Source: Cardinalis cardinalis (taxonomy: Eukaryota > Chordata > Aves > Passeriformes > Cardinalidae). From it: a DNA stretch of 64,000 bases. The notes under the pieces are model-generated. The model ran no database searches and was not told the DNA's origin. It was given only the letters and a program-made list of their open reading frames with translations. Location: positions 8,970,837 through 9,034,836 of the forward strand of contig JACDOX010000015.1 of NCBI GenBank assembly GCA_014549065.1. Direction: 5' to 3'. Each line of letters begins with the position of its first letter. Position 1 is the first letter of the stretch. The translations under genes were made by a program, and so were the position numbers. Positions 23,901 to 35,653 of this stretch are shown here, in pieces.

Positions 23901-26900
23901 GCTTAAACTGCTGCCTGGAGACCAGGAGGTATCTATTATCGTGTCATTCTGGTGCAGTTCAGTGTGTTGGGTGCTCAGCTTGAAATACTTGCACTGCTAA
24001 AGCAAGAAGCTANGACTGGATCCCACATCCTCCTGCAGCATCTAGGTCAATGAAATTCCAAGGCAGAGTGGTAGGAAGTCCATCCCAGCAAGAGTCTGNC
24101 CTCTTCACACAAAGACTGAGCAAGAACATGTTGGGAGACTCAACACAGGTGTAGACAAAGTGCTGCTCTCTATCCTGTTATTTAATTAAGTGGATGAAGC
24201 ACAGTAGGAATTGTAGACTTAGGTGAATAGAGAACCTTTCAGAGCAAGTTTCAAAAAGGAGGAAGGGAAAGGACCCTCTTTTTAAAGGGTTTCTGGTGCC
24301 TGTGCATTATAGCTTCCNGAATCTCTGCCTACAGGTCAGGAATTCATCTTGGAGATGCTGTACAAAGGCACAAGACCTTCCAGTCAAAACAAAACCTACA
24401 TGTTTGCCCTTGCAAACCAGTTCATATGTAGAATTTATTGTTCATCTGCTTTATTCCCATTGCCTGTGCACACAGCAAGTTCAGAGAAGCCAGTTTCCTG
24501 CCTATAAGAAGAAAATGGCNCCAGAAATGTTTGTTGGTTATTTTACCTGTTAAATAAATTGTGTGGTTATTTTGCTCTNTTATTCCCTGTTAGATAAATA
24601 GCCTGAAATCTTGCAAAAAAGAAAAATCACAGCTGGCAAATGCAGATCAGTTTTACCTCCATCTTTTGGAAGTTCCCAGGTAAGAAAAATCTTCCTTATC
24701 TCTTTCCATGAGTGTACTCCTTACAAGACTTGTCCATAAAAATTAAGGCCTCTGTTTTTTGTGCTAGAGGGATGTTCCTGACATCCAGTCTTCAGGATAA
24801 ATCATCTGACTGCTANTTGTAGACCTTGTATGAGAATTATTTTTTCCTCCCCAAAGGCCAGAGAGACTTTCAGACACCTTTGGCAAACTACAGTTAAAAT
24901 AACCTTGGTATGAAAAAAAAAACTTGACTGTTGAGCAGCTATTCCTGTGTGGAGTGAAGCTGCAGACTGAATCCTGTCACCAGGCTGCTGATTCACTCCA
25001 CCCCTGGGCTACAGATCCCAGTTCACCCACTGGAGAGCCCACAAATCCAAGAGTGAATCACAGCAGTGCCTGTGCTTTCACCACCTCCCCAGTTTTTACC
25101 AAGTCAAATGAGGTGCACACAGAGAACTCTTTCTGCTGCTCACAAAAAGATGGTGTTATGTTATAATTAATTGCACTAGCCCTCCATAAATCTGATCAGT
25201 TGCCATGCCACAACCAGAGACACTTTTTTGAAAATGTGGTGGTGAAGATGGGGCTTTTCATTTTCTCAAACTTCTAGCTATATTTAAAAGTACTTNAGAA
25301 AATGTTTTCCTTCCTTTCAATATTAATCTGTGATGAAGCATAAATGTTATTAAAGGATATCACTGCCAAAATATTTCAAATTTGTTTGTGAAGTTAAAAA
25401 GAACNAACTAGTGTTGCCCAGGAATTGTAAAAAATTATGGCCTCATTATGCAAGGTAGTCACTGCCAGATGTCAGTCCAGCATTACTTTCTGAAAGAGGA
25501 GATGATAATAGTTTCTAGGACATCTTTGGAAATATCTGTGTTTGATTTATTTATAATCCAGTTCTCATGTCAGAGCATTAAGGAGACCATAAGAATGTTG
25601 GTGCTGTGCTTTGCCTAAAATGGATGATGCTCTTGCTGAACACAAGTCAGTTAATCAGGCCTGTGGGGTTTGTTTTTCGTGGTGTTTGTTGTGGTTTTTT
25701 CCACTGATCTCTTTTTAGCTACCAGTTGAGGATTGAATGTATGCTGATTTGTGAGGAAACAAAAATTCTGCTGGAGTGTCTGTGGCCAAAAGCACAAGCC
25801 ATCAGGACAGCCTGTGAAAGTAAGTACATCAGNGCTACACCAGTGCCTGGGTTCAGCCACTTCCTTCTACTTGATTAGCATCAGTGGTAGCCTATGCTAT
25901 AATCTAACCAAAATTAACATTTTAATTGCTGAATGTGTGGCAAACATCAAAAAGATTCTGCAAATTCCTGCTCCTAGAATACATTCTGACAAATTGCAGT
26001 TTATGCTGTTCTGCTCTGAAGTAGTAGTTTTGCAGAGAAATGAGGAAATTTCCTTTATCAGAGAATCACAGAATGGTTTGGGTTGGAAAGGGCCTTAAAG
26101 ATGATCCCATTCCAACCTCCCTGCCATGGGCAAGAGCACCTTGCCCTATACCAGCTTGCTCAGAGCCCTGCTCAGCCTGGCCTTGAACAATTCCAGGGTT
26201 CACAGGATCATTTAAGTTGGAAAAGATATCTAAGATCACTGGGTCCAACCTTTGATCCATCAACACCTTATCAACTAGACCTTACCACTAAGTGCCAAGT
26301 TGCTTCTTGAACACCTTCAGGAATGGTGACTCTGCCTCCCTGGGCAGTTCGTTCCACTGCTTAACCACTCTTTCTGTGAATAAATTCCTCCTGATGTCCA
26401 ACCTGAACCTTGCCTGGTGCAGCTTGAGGTTGTGTTCTGTCACTGGGAGAAGAGGCCAAACTCCCTCTGACAACAACCTTTCAGGGACTTGTAGGCAGCA
26501 GTAAGGTCTCTCCTGAGATGGAGGTGTCAGTGCCAGATCCTGTATGAGCATAGGTTACATTTTTGTGTGCAGAGGAGATTTTTGTCCATAACAATGAATC
26601 AATTGTAACTATTTTTCCTGTAGTGTGCACTGATGCAGTCCAGCTTAGCTCTGTGGTGGAGTAGAACACAGTGACATACCAGAATCTGATGTGGCTGCCA
26701 GAAAAAGGCATCCCACATGATGTTCACCAAGATTTCAGACTTCTCCACCCAAAATTAGCCCTGGTTTTAGTTTTAAGTTGTCTCTCTAGAGACATCTCTG
26801 AAGATGCTCTTGCATTCCAGCTTCAGTTCAATGGTTTCAGAGAGTCGTTGATCTCCTGTTAAGCACTTAAACTAAAAAAATTTATGTTTACACAGAAAAC

Positions 26901-29900
26901 AGGGCAATACCTGGATATCTGATGTCAGTGCTGTGGTAACTCTTTATTGGAGTGCAATCAACAGCTCTTTGTAGTCCCACCCTGACATCCCTGCTCCCCC
27001 TCCATCCCATTGTGAGGGTCAGTGTTTCTCTTCTATTTCTGCCAAAAGCTTTATTCTTACCCCAGATTCTCCTGCAAAAATGTGCATCTTTTCATTATCA
27101 TTCTCACTAACAATGATAACTAGGCACAAAGCCCTTTGCTTTTCTCAACTAGAATAATATGTGCTGGGAATGAGGACTATGGACTTTCACAAGTGTATAC
27201 ACTTTCTTTTATGTGGTTCTCCTTCATAAGGCAGTTGCAGGGTTGACACATCTATACTCCAAACTTAATGGAAAAACTAGTTTTNCATCTACTTGTGAAG
27301 AAAAGATCACAATAGAAAGTTACTCATTTGACTTCCATTCGGCTGATTTATTTCTTTACTGGTATTTTTCCAAATCCATAACAATGGCTTGACATAATAC
27401 TGGATGAAAAATTTGTTACCATCACTGTCAAACCTAATGAAAATCCTATTTCAGATAATTTAATTTAATGAAAATGTCTCTCTTCTTATTTTTTAGCAAT
27501 TCTTACCAGTCACCGACTGCCAGTGTTTTGCCAGTTGATTCTTAAAGTTGGAAACTTTCTGAACTATGTAAGTAAAATTATTTCTTTACTTGTTGTATTC
27601 TAAAGATAACAGAAAATAATGCAAGACTTGAAAACTGAAGGAAGGAATTTTTTTCTGTATCTTCCAGGGGCACCACACTGGAGATGCTGGAGGTTTTAAA
27701 ATTAGTGCCTTGCTCAAACTAACAGAAACAAAAGCAAACCAAAACAACATTACTCTGCTTCACCATATTTTGGAGGTACAACAAAACTGAGAAATTAACC
27801 TTGTGTGCATTATTCTCAAGTATCAATTCCCCAGAAGCTAAGGGGCTTTTACCTAAGTAATACCCCTCTATAGGTACCTGGAGGGTGAGTGTTTGTGCTG
27901 GAAATACCATGGAAACTTTTCCACAGCTCTGTGCAGATGAGATCACATCCATACACAGTAATATTTAGGGAGGTAACACTAGGTTTCCTTCCTCAAGTTC
28001 AGTTGACAGGTCTGCTTGCTGTTTTCTTTCTCTTCAACTGCTCCCTTGTGTTGACACATATCCCAAATGCATCTGTCAAATGAAATTTATTTTTGTGGTA
28101 TGAAGACAAAATCTCAGGTCAGCCTGCACACTGTGGCAGCCCATGGGATGTCAGCCTGAGCACTTAAAATGAGTCTGTTCCTTTCTTTTTAACTCCCTGT
28201 GGATGCCAACATGAGAAAAAGAATGAACGAGACTAAATTTATCCCTACACTTATAAGAATGAAAATGAAGTGTTAAGTTTTCAGTCATGATGTTGTCCAG
28301 CTGAAAATCTCTCATGCTGTTTGACAGTCTGTATAAGATAACCATTTTTTCTCTTCACTTTTAGGAGGTTGAAAAAAAGCACAGAGATCTCCTGCAGCTT
28401 CCCAGAGATCTTGACTTTGTTACCAAGGCAGTGGGGTAGGACATTATTGTTTGTTTTTGTCATGTATGAATTGCCAACCTCTTTAAAGCCAGCAAGGAGC
28501 TGAGTCATTTTATGGTGCTGTAATAAGGTCACAGGATTTCTCTGCTGTAGGAGAGAGTGGTTCCCTTCAACACCAAACAGTGTTGAAATTTTCATAGCTC
28601 AACCTGGTTAAGACTTTTTGGTGGGGCTCAGTGTGATTTTTCTTTCCATGGATCCAGCACTACTTTAGAAGAAAACTGTATAGATAGTGAATTTCCCTCC
28701 TTTTCAAGGACCAGATTCTTCTTTTACATATTGCAATAGAAACATATCTTCCTGAGGTTTCTCAGTCAGTTCAAAAAGTGTTTGGACAATATTTTTGGGG
28801 CACACAATGTGACTCTTGGGGATAGTCCTGTGCAGGGCCAGGAGTTGGGCTTGATGGTCCTGGTGGGTCCCTTCCAATTCAGCACATTCTGTGATTTTTA
28901 GGTGAAAGCCCATCTGAAGGCACAAAGCTTATGTAAGAAGGGAACAATTGGGGCGGTTTACTGGCAATTAGGGAGGACCTCAGGACTCCCAGAGCTGACT
29001 CTCAGCATGTTTCTAATACATGTGGGTAGAAAGAAAAAACCTGTTTCTGGAGGCTTTTGACTTTCTCCCATGTGCCTGAAAGTCTCATGAGTCTATCACC
29101 AGCTCTTTCTCTTTAACTCAAAGGAATTGCATGGAGATATGTTCAGTTACACCAATCAGAATCCACATTTGTAGCACCAGGATTAACATTCTTAATCCTG
29201 TTATGAATTCAGAGGATTCACATGAACCTTGTAGTTATTTAGATTTCATTGTAACTCGAAGAAGGAGTAACTTTTAAGTCTGCCAGTGGATTGATATTTA
29301 TTATGGAGCTGCTAAATAATTTTTGAAAGTATTTTAATTCCATAATTAAAGAGAAAAATGCTGTGGCTTTTGTGAGTTAGCTTTGCAGAAGCTAAACTGA
29401 ATGTTGTTTTCAATCGTGAATTTCTTTTTGGATTGTGTCATAACAGAAATACATTCCTTGACTGAAACTAGATCTTGCTGGCCAAGGATATAAATGTACG
29501 CTTTGTATAAAGTAATTGTCCTCTACTTTAGTCAAGTTCTCAAACTTACAAAATTGATTTGCTAATCAACCTGTGGAGAGCTGTGCATGGTGCAAATCCT
29601 GCAAGAGACTCTCCTAACACTGCTCACATCTGGATGCACCGTGAAGCACCAAGNCAGGTTTTGCTGATTCAGTAAATTTTGTCTGGCCCAGAGAGTAGTT
29701 CAGAACTCCAGAAGATGTTGGTTCGGCAGTGGTTGTGTTTGGATCTCCACACAAGCTAAAGTAACACAGAGAAGAGATACAATTTTGGACTATAAATAGA
29801 TTAGGAAGAAAAGGCAAGGAGGGAAAAGAACCAGCTACAAAAGGACAGTGTTGGCACAGGGGAGATGAGCTATGTGTTGCCTATGAATAAAAATAGGCTG

Positions 29901-32900
29901 GAATTTTTTGAATACTAGGACAGTGAAGTTCTTCCACAGTCCATCCAGGGAGGGCAAAAGCACAGAGTCTTTATTAGATGAGGGTTTGTGCGCATGAAAN
30001 AAGCATTTACACAGAAAAGAACTCCCTGCAAAAGCTGGGCTGGACAATTAATTCCATGTTCAATTGCAGAGATGATAATGTTTATAATAACCTTGTAAGC
30101 TAATGCAAACAAAANACTTACCCCTTCAATGTACTGTCCCTTTTGTGGACCTTTCAGAATCCACGTTGACGCCATGCAGGCCGAGGCAGGTGCCAATTTG
30201 AAGAAACTTCTGGAAATAGAGAAACGTTTATTTTTGTCGACAGATGATTTAAAAATACAGCATGGAAAATCTGTGCAAGTAGGTAATGTGAGTGTGACAC
30301 ATTTCCCATCTTTCTTCCTAAACACTCTCGTCTTAAAAGCAGTGTAATTCAGGTTACAACAGGACGTAAAGCTCTATGGGGAAAGAGTCATTACTACCCT
30401 CCCACATTTTCCTCCATTTCTGTGATGTGGTNCTGGGATATGGAAACAGCTGAGGACCAGACAGATTTTTCTGTGGGTAAAAGAAAGGAAGGCCCTAAAA
30501 ATGAAATGTAGGCTGCAACTATAAATGTGTACAGTGCAGCACAGAAACATGTTTTGTCTCACTGTGCTTTGTGGGGAAAAAAGTGGACAGATTTGCAATA
30601 TGCTTTTCCCTCCCCTCCAACAAAACCGTATTTCCTAACATCCTAGGTTTTCATATACTCAGAATGGGTCACTTAACTAAAGCTGTAAGGTAGAAATCCT
30701 GGTGCTGCATGTCCCTTGCCCAGTCATCCCGGGTTGTGCCACATTTCCACATGGTTGTATGGTGAAATAAGGGAAAATGCAGATGATTCAATTCAGANAT
30801 AAATATCACACATTGTGAAGCAATCTTAGTTGTTAGTTTTTTAAAAACTGACTGCTCTCTGTTAAGTGGCTGAAATCTTCTGAGCAGCTCAGAATATGCT
30901 ACTTTTTAATATGTACAAATTGCATAACAAAATGTGTCTCAGGGCAGCCTCAATGCTTCAAAGGACCTGCAGAAGGAATTTGCCATCATTGAAAAGAAGA
31001 AGGAAGAACTTGCAGATTATCTTTGTGAAGACCGAAAGAAACTGTCTTTGGAAGATGTATTCAGCACAATGAAAACCTTCAGAGAGATCTTCCTCAAGAC
31101 CTTGCAGGTGGTTTGCCCTTGTGGCTGTTTTGAAATAGGTTGAGAACTTTTTATTTTTTAAATCAAGCAATAATTTCTCTTTTCTTCTACTCTAAAATGG
31201 ACTACGTAACCCTGGTTTGCAAACTGCAGCAGAAAATGAGTATGTGGGCAAATATAAAATTTGGGGCTTTTTTGGTTTTTTGTAGGGTTTAGTTTTGTTG
31301 GCTGGTTGCTTGGTTTGTTTGGGTTTGGTTTTTTTTTGTGGGGGGAGGGTTGGGATTTTTTGCTGTTGAGAACAGTTTAAGTCATTTCTCCCACTGACAA
31401 TTATTAACCAGACCTCAATGTAATAGGACCTTTGAGGCATGTGAAAGAATGAGCAACCTGACATNCTTTATAGACTTTGCTGATAGACAAAAGGTAAATT
31501 TTCCAATAGGCAGAAGGTGTGTTTATGTGTTGGTATTTCATTGTACTAGTTAGCTCCCAAGAGTGTGTTTTGTGTTCCAAAAAACCCTTCCAAATCTCCA
31601 AATGGAATGTATTTCTCGACTTATAGGACTTTACTCCTTGCAAAGAGGAGTAAGAGAACAGCAACTTCACCATAAAAGTTGTNTAGAGCACCTTCCAATT
31701 TGTAAACTCTCTAGTAAAGCTCTATTTCATTTCCCTTACTACACACTTCACACCTGGACTAATGTACTTCCTTTAGGGTTTTCTTAATGCCAGGTGATTG
31801 TGGCTTCACATTCATACATATTTAACAGCAAGAATCACCCATCATCCTGCTGACTCCAGGAGAGCCCCAACCTTCTGTAGAGAGAACCATCTGCATTGCA
31901 AGAAGAACTGCAAGAATGCAGACAGCTCTGCTGCCAAGAGAGACTGGAGGACTGCTTCAGGGCAGATCATGGATTCAGATGAAAACAATCAAGTTTCTGA
32001 GGAAGTTATAGAAGATGAAAGACAAAAAAAATATCCTCTACTGTTCCCACTACCTGCTACTCCACTAAAGCACTGAGCTGAAATTATCCAAGCAATGCAG
32101 CTACCTGGACTCTGAAATGATGTGATACTGCCACAGACAGTCTGGAAAATTAACCCTACAAACCACAGACGTTCTGGCAATAGGCTTGATCCTTAAAGTT
32201 CTTAAAATTCTAGGCATGAAGGAAAGAACTAAGAGAGCAAAGAACATAATGGGTCAGCATCTGTGGAGAGCTACACTGGAAATTTACTGTGAAGGGTAAT
32301 TTCAGCAATGGCAGTTCTTTCAAGAGACAGTCCCAGTAAAGGTTATGGAGGGTCCTAGTATAGCTGCAGGAGACTCAAACTACATCTCTGGGTGCTTCTT
32401 GCTCTCAGCCAGGTCAGAGCAACTAGAAAGAAGTTTCTTTTTATATCCCAGAATTTAAACTCTCTTTCATCTCATTTTGAGTTGCATTTCTCAGCAGCAC
32501 CTCACCTCAAAGGTACCACAGCTATTAGCCATGTTGCCTGCACCTCTCTCCTCCACTGCAGACCTAGAATTAATCTCCTCTTCCTCTTGCTTGCTTTCTC
32601 ACTATCACCTCAGTAAAGATACTATTTGTACTTGAAACAACAACATGCTGAAAAGCTGAAGATTTTAATTTTTAAAGCATCTTTTTATTCTGTGATTTTG
32701 ATTTTTACAGTAGAATCATGCCACAGGCATCATCTCTTCCCAGTGCCATTTATTTTAAGCTTTAATGCTAAGGTGTAATTTTTATTTTGAGATGAGTCTT
32801 CTGTGTAAAGCAGATCTCTCAGCACTGCCAAAATTGTTAGTGCTATCTTTCCATTCCCACATCAAATAAGAAGGGAAATTGTTTCGATAAATAGTGATTC

Positions 32901-35653
32901 TTGATGTTTCCTAAGCTGATCTGCAGAGATTTGGGGTTTGTTACTTTGTTCAAACAAAATCTTTCTCCCTTCCCTGAGGGTTCTTTCTGATCCCTCATCC
33001 TTCAGGTAACAAAAAATTGAGTTACACAAATGGAATTACTTTAATAAGACTCTGCTATCTTTCTCTCCATCTACCTGGAGGAAAAAAAGCCCAAATCAAC
33101 AAAGCCTTTCCAAATACCCAAATGATATCCAAAAGTGACACAGTGAAAGGAAGCAAGGGAGCTGGTTTGTCACCCAGGGCTGATGACTGTTTCACCAGTT
33201 CTCAAAAAATAAAAGAAGCTGATGGCAGGAGGAAGGAGACAGGGAGAAAATAGTTTCTCAGCTCAAAGACAAAAAATCAGAAATGGAGATTTGCTGAGAA
33301 CTGAGTGGTAAAATCGTGGGGNAAATAATCACTGTGTGATTATAGGGGATTGTGGGAAACATTTGATTTCCCTTACATTTGCAGCTGTTCATAGAAGGGA
33401 CCTCCCAGCAAAGAGACANTTTAATCTCAGGAAAAGGAGAAAAAAATGTTCCACAGGATCTGCTCTAGGAAGTATTCAGTTGATGGCAGAGTTTATAGAC
33501 AGCTCTGCACAGGGATGGTTCCTCTGTGTCCTCCCCTAGGACAACCACACTGGAGCAGCTGCTCTTCTGTAGGGTGCATATGGTGTTGGAACAGGATGTG
33601 CTTTAGATAGTGTGGGGATAAACAGTTATCCCGAAGCATCTTTTAATTCAAAATTCAAGCAAGTATCTAACATCCCACGAAGTGCAGATCCAAAGTGACT
33701 CCCTCTTTCNCTAAATCTCATCCCTGCAGCTGCCTTCACTAATCCAGGAAGGCGGAGAAGGGTTTGTGAGTATTTCTTCCTCTGCCCTACTACCACTGTA
33801 CCTTTTTGAGCTTTCTTGTGTTGAAGAAACTTTAAGTGTGTTTACATTGGATTGTTGTGGTTTTGGAGGTTTTTTTACAATCTTTCTGAAGAAAAATTTA
33901 GTTCAGGCTTGCTAAATTGATAANTTTATTCCAGTGTTTTAGCTTGTTCTCACTACTGTGTGTGCTGTTCAAAAAGCAGAACAACACATCCCTGAGTTCA
34001 CCTNCTTTATTTCTTATGGCATATTACATAGAGACATTCTCCCAGGGCCCACAAATCTGCAAGTCTCCCAGCAGCCATAGTGTCTCAAAGATGTCATGCT
34101 AAGACAGCAGGAATTCATCAGGCAAGCACATAAGAGCCCTATACTGATGGAAGACTTCTGACTCATAAAGCTTCACCCATTCTTTCAGAAGCACCCTCTA
34201 TTTGGGGCTAATGGATCATTTTCTTTCTCTGTCATGAGTACACAGATTTTTTTCCTTTTCAAGGCACCCAGTGACAGTNTCCACAACCTTGAGCTTCTAA
34301 TGCTCCTATATTTCAAACAGATTAACTCTGTTATTGCCCACAAGTTTTCTTTATTTGTTTGATCCTAGATTTTTACTTACTATAAAGGCTTGTTCTATAA
34401 ACTTGTGCACATTTTCTTGGGCTTGTTCAGCTCATCTTATGGAAATAGTGGCAGATGATCCATAGCAATCAAACAGATTTATCACTATCGTGGGAAATTG
34501 TATTTTGATGCTTCAAACTCTCTGCAAAGCAGACCACACATGTCTCATCAAAAATCTTATCTGCACCAAATCATCAGCACTTTCCTGGATGTTATTAGGT
34601 TTTGTCATATGACACAGCAGCCTATTAAGTACTGATCTACCTGCAATTTGTAGATTAATTACTCACTGGTTGCAATCAAAAGCAGGTAAGCTTCCAGGTG
34701 GGGTGGCAATGTTCTGGTGACAAATGCAGCTCTGGAACAAGAACTGCAGGAGCATTTAAGAAAACAGCTTAACAGCTTTTATCATCTTTATGTTACACTA
34801 TAGTTATCTCAGTTGTTCAGAACTACCTTCTCCCACTGTTGTGCTAGGAATCAAAAGCCAGGAATATTCTTCTACTGAATAATCATCTTTTGCTANCAGT
34901 AATCATTCCAATCCTTATTATTCCCCCATTACTTGTATTATTCTGGTACCAACAGCTCTGTGGAAACCAGAATCCTGCCTATCTACATAAATCCCAACAG
35001 GATTTATGCAATTCTGGCAATTGTGTGAGTGGTACCAATAAACATCCAGCCTGGACTCTGGCCCTGAACTGCAGTGCAGAAATACTACTGGCAAATTTAA
35101 TGAGAGCCTGAAGAGAAACTGTGAATTGCTGTTTAACACAGCTGAACAGCTCCTGAAAATTCTGGTAGAAATCCCTGAATACAAACAAGGTTGCTATGGC
35201 ATAAATCTCTAGAATGCTAATTAAGTTAAANTAATGTTCTCTATTGTAGACAAAGGGACTAATTAAGAAGAATGCATTTCAGTCCATAGTTGAAAGTTGC
35301 AGTTAAAGCTGATGAAATAGTTTGCTGGTAACATCATCACATGGAGAAGGCCAAAGGGATTGACCAGGAAGCTCTGTTCTGCTGTTTACCCTCAAANCCC
35401 ACCAGCTGAGAGTTTTAAGTGCACACAGGGCATGTTCAGAATACCNATTCATTGCAAACTGAGAGTTTCTTAACAAGCTTTTCCTTCAGAAACTCTTATT
35501 TATTGTTTTATTTGTCGTTCTGTCTGAATGCAGGAAAATCAAGAAAGGAAGGAGCAAACTGCAAAATCTGAGAAAAGGAAGAAACAGTTTAAAGGAGAAG
35601 ATGCAAAGAGGCTAAAGGGAGAGTATGGAAAGTGTCATACATTTAGCAATTAA
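19889..35653 (+). CDS. INF2-like formin paralogue: short FH1 + complete FH2, no DID or WH2
   Basis: Coding exons: 19889-20396, 21791-21933, 22405-22466, 23826-23928, 24594-24679, 25719-25819, 27497-27567, 27668-27775, 28365-28435, 30158-30278, 30943-31107, 35534-35653. Every junction is GT/AG, phases chain without a break, and no stop interrupts them. From the first Met (19898, A at -3 and G at +4) the product is about 549 residues: linker 1-90, FH1 about 90-140, FH2 about 149-515, then a 39-residue charged end. The FH2 signature GNFLNY is at 350-355. Ile228 (in SIFLKQF) and Lys366 (in GGFKIS) sit where INF2 and mDia1 have their two essential actin contacts, so nucleation activity is expected. 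It is closer to INF2 than to other formins I know. Lacking DID and DAD, it should not be autoinhibited. The true 5' end is uncertain. Confidence 0.88.
20960..20995 (+). repeat. (CA)n microsatellite
   Basis: About 17 CA units with one CG interruption at 20985-20986, in the intron between second-formin exons 20396 and 21791. Confidence 0.95.
21791..21933 (+). CDS. Second formin: FH2 lasso/linker exon
   Basis: 143 nt; acceptor TCTCTTCCAG, donor GTACTT. Reads SHSIWAVMPSSSREIVEPDY then ASLELLFSVPS, matching the NSMWASL...VEPDFSSIERLFSFP segment of INF2. Confidence 0.88.
22405..22466 (+). CDS. Second formin: FH2 exon with actin-contact Ile
   Basis: 62 nt; acceptor TCCTTTTTACAG, donor GTAAGA. First base is N (ATC expected). 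Reads TFIGPKKSLLLSIFLKQFK, equivalent to TFLDAKKSLNLNIFLKQFK of INF2. The Ile codon at 22444-22446 corresponds to the essential FH2 isoleucine (mDia1 I845, INF2 I643). Confidence 0.88.
23826..23928 (+). CDS. Second formin: FH2 exon (CSNEEIAAMI)
   Basis: 103 nt; acceptor TCTCCTTCTTGCAG, donor GTATCT. Completes a Cys codon, then SNEEIAAMIQKGDRSKL and AEILRQLLKLLPGDQE, matching INF2 almost position for position. Confidence 0.9.
24594..24679 (+). CDS. Second formin: FH2 exon (ADQFYLHLLEVP)
   Basis: 86 nt; acceptor CCTGTTAG, donor GTAAGA. Reads INSLKSCKKEKSQLANADQF then YLHLLEVP, like IENLRAF...LASADHFYLLLLAIP in INF2. Confidence 0.88.
25719..25819 (+). CDS. Second formin: FH2 exon (YQLRIECML)
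   Basis: 101 nt; acceptor TCTCTTTTTAG, donor GTAAGT. Reads YQLRIECMLICEETKILLEC then LWPKAQAIRTACE. YQLRIECML is identical to mammalian INF2. Confidence 0.9.
26061..26199 (-). mobile_element. CR1 LINE 3' fragment (reverse)
   Basis: Reverse-complement CR1 tail: AGAATCACAGAATGGTTTGG followed by TTGGAAAGGGCCTTAAAGAT and CCTGCCATGGGCA. It ends where a second CR1 copy begins. Confidence 0.8.
26200..26545 (-). mobile_element. CR1 LINE fragment with end of ORF2 (reverse)
   Basis: On the minus strand it encodes RFRLDIRRNLFTERVVKQWN and ELPREAESPFLKVFKKQLG, the C-terminus of the CR1 pol protein, followed by a CR1 3' tail. It is adjacent to another CR1 tail in the same orientation, within a second-formin intron. 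Confidence 0.75.
27497..27567 (+). CDS. Second formin: FH2 signature exon (GNFLNY)
   Basis: 71 nt; acceptor TTATTTTTTAG, donor GTAAGT. Reads ILTSHRLPVFCQLILKVGNF then LNY. The GNFLN motif is the most conserved FH2 signature. Confidence 0.92.
27668..27775 (+). CDS. Second formin: FH2 exon with actin-contact Lys
   Basis: 108 nt; acceptor TCTTCCAG, donor GTACAA. Reads GHHTGDAGGFKISALLKLTE then TKANQNNITLLHHILE. The Lys codon 27698-27700 in GGFKIS is the conserved FH2 lysine (mDia1 K994 equivalent). Confidence 0.92.
28365..28435 (+). CDS. Second formin: late FH2 exon
   Basis: 71 nt; acceptor CACTTTTAG, donor GTAGGA. Reads EVEKKHRDLLQLPRDLDFVT then KAV. Same length and phase as the INF2 exon at 477-547; 15 of 24 residues identical. 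Confidence 0.9.
28790..28897 (+). mobile_element. CR1 LINE 3' tail fragment
   Basis: GGGCCAGGAGTTGGGCTTGA, TGGTCCTGGTGGGTCCCTTC and CATTCTGTGAT are a CR1 3' end in sense orientation, in a second-formin intron. Confidence 0.75.
30158..30278 (+). CDS. Second formin: FH2 coiled exon
   Basis: 121 nt; acceptor ACCTTTCAG, donor GTAGGT. Reads IHVDAMQAEAGANLKKLLEI and onward to HGKSVQ. Same length and phase as INF2 1163-1283; 17 of 40 residues identical. Confidence 0.9.
30943..31107 (+). CDS. Second formin: C-terminal FH2 exon
   Basis: 165 nt; acceptor TGTCTCAG, donor GTGGTT. Contains EELADYLCEDRKKLSLEDVF and MKTFREIFLKTLQ. Same length as INF2 1829-1993. Confidence 0.92.
31255..31365 (+). repeat. 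T/G low-complexity tract
   Basis: About 110 bases almost entirely of T and G on the + strand, lacking a clean repeat period. It lies in the long intron before the last second-formin exon. Confidence 0.7.
35534..35653 (+). CDS. Second formin: terminal exon, stop replaces the lost donor
   Basis: Acceptor GAATGCAG. Reads ENQERKEQTAKSEKRKKQFK, then GEDAKRLKGEYGK, matching the INF2 exon 2688-2790. Where INF2 has its donor (GTCA|GTGAGT) this copy has GTGTCATACATT, and the frame runs on through C-H-T-F-S-N to TAA at 35651-35653. The gap from the previous exon is 4.4 kb. AATAAA follows at 36545 and 36598. Confidence 0.8.
   Translation, partial: ENQERKEQTAKSEKRKKQFKGEDAKRLKGEYGKCHTFSN

Noticed and set aside
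26288..26551. 87-residue minus-strand ORF that looks like a gene
   Set aside because: It is the C-terminal end of a CR1 LINE pol frame joined to its tail, not a host gene.
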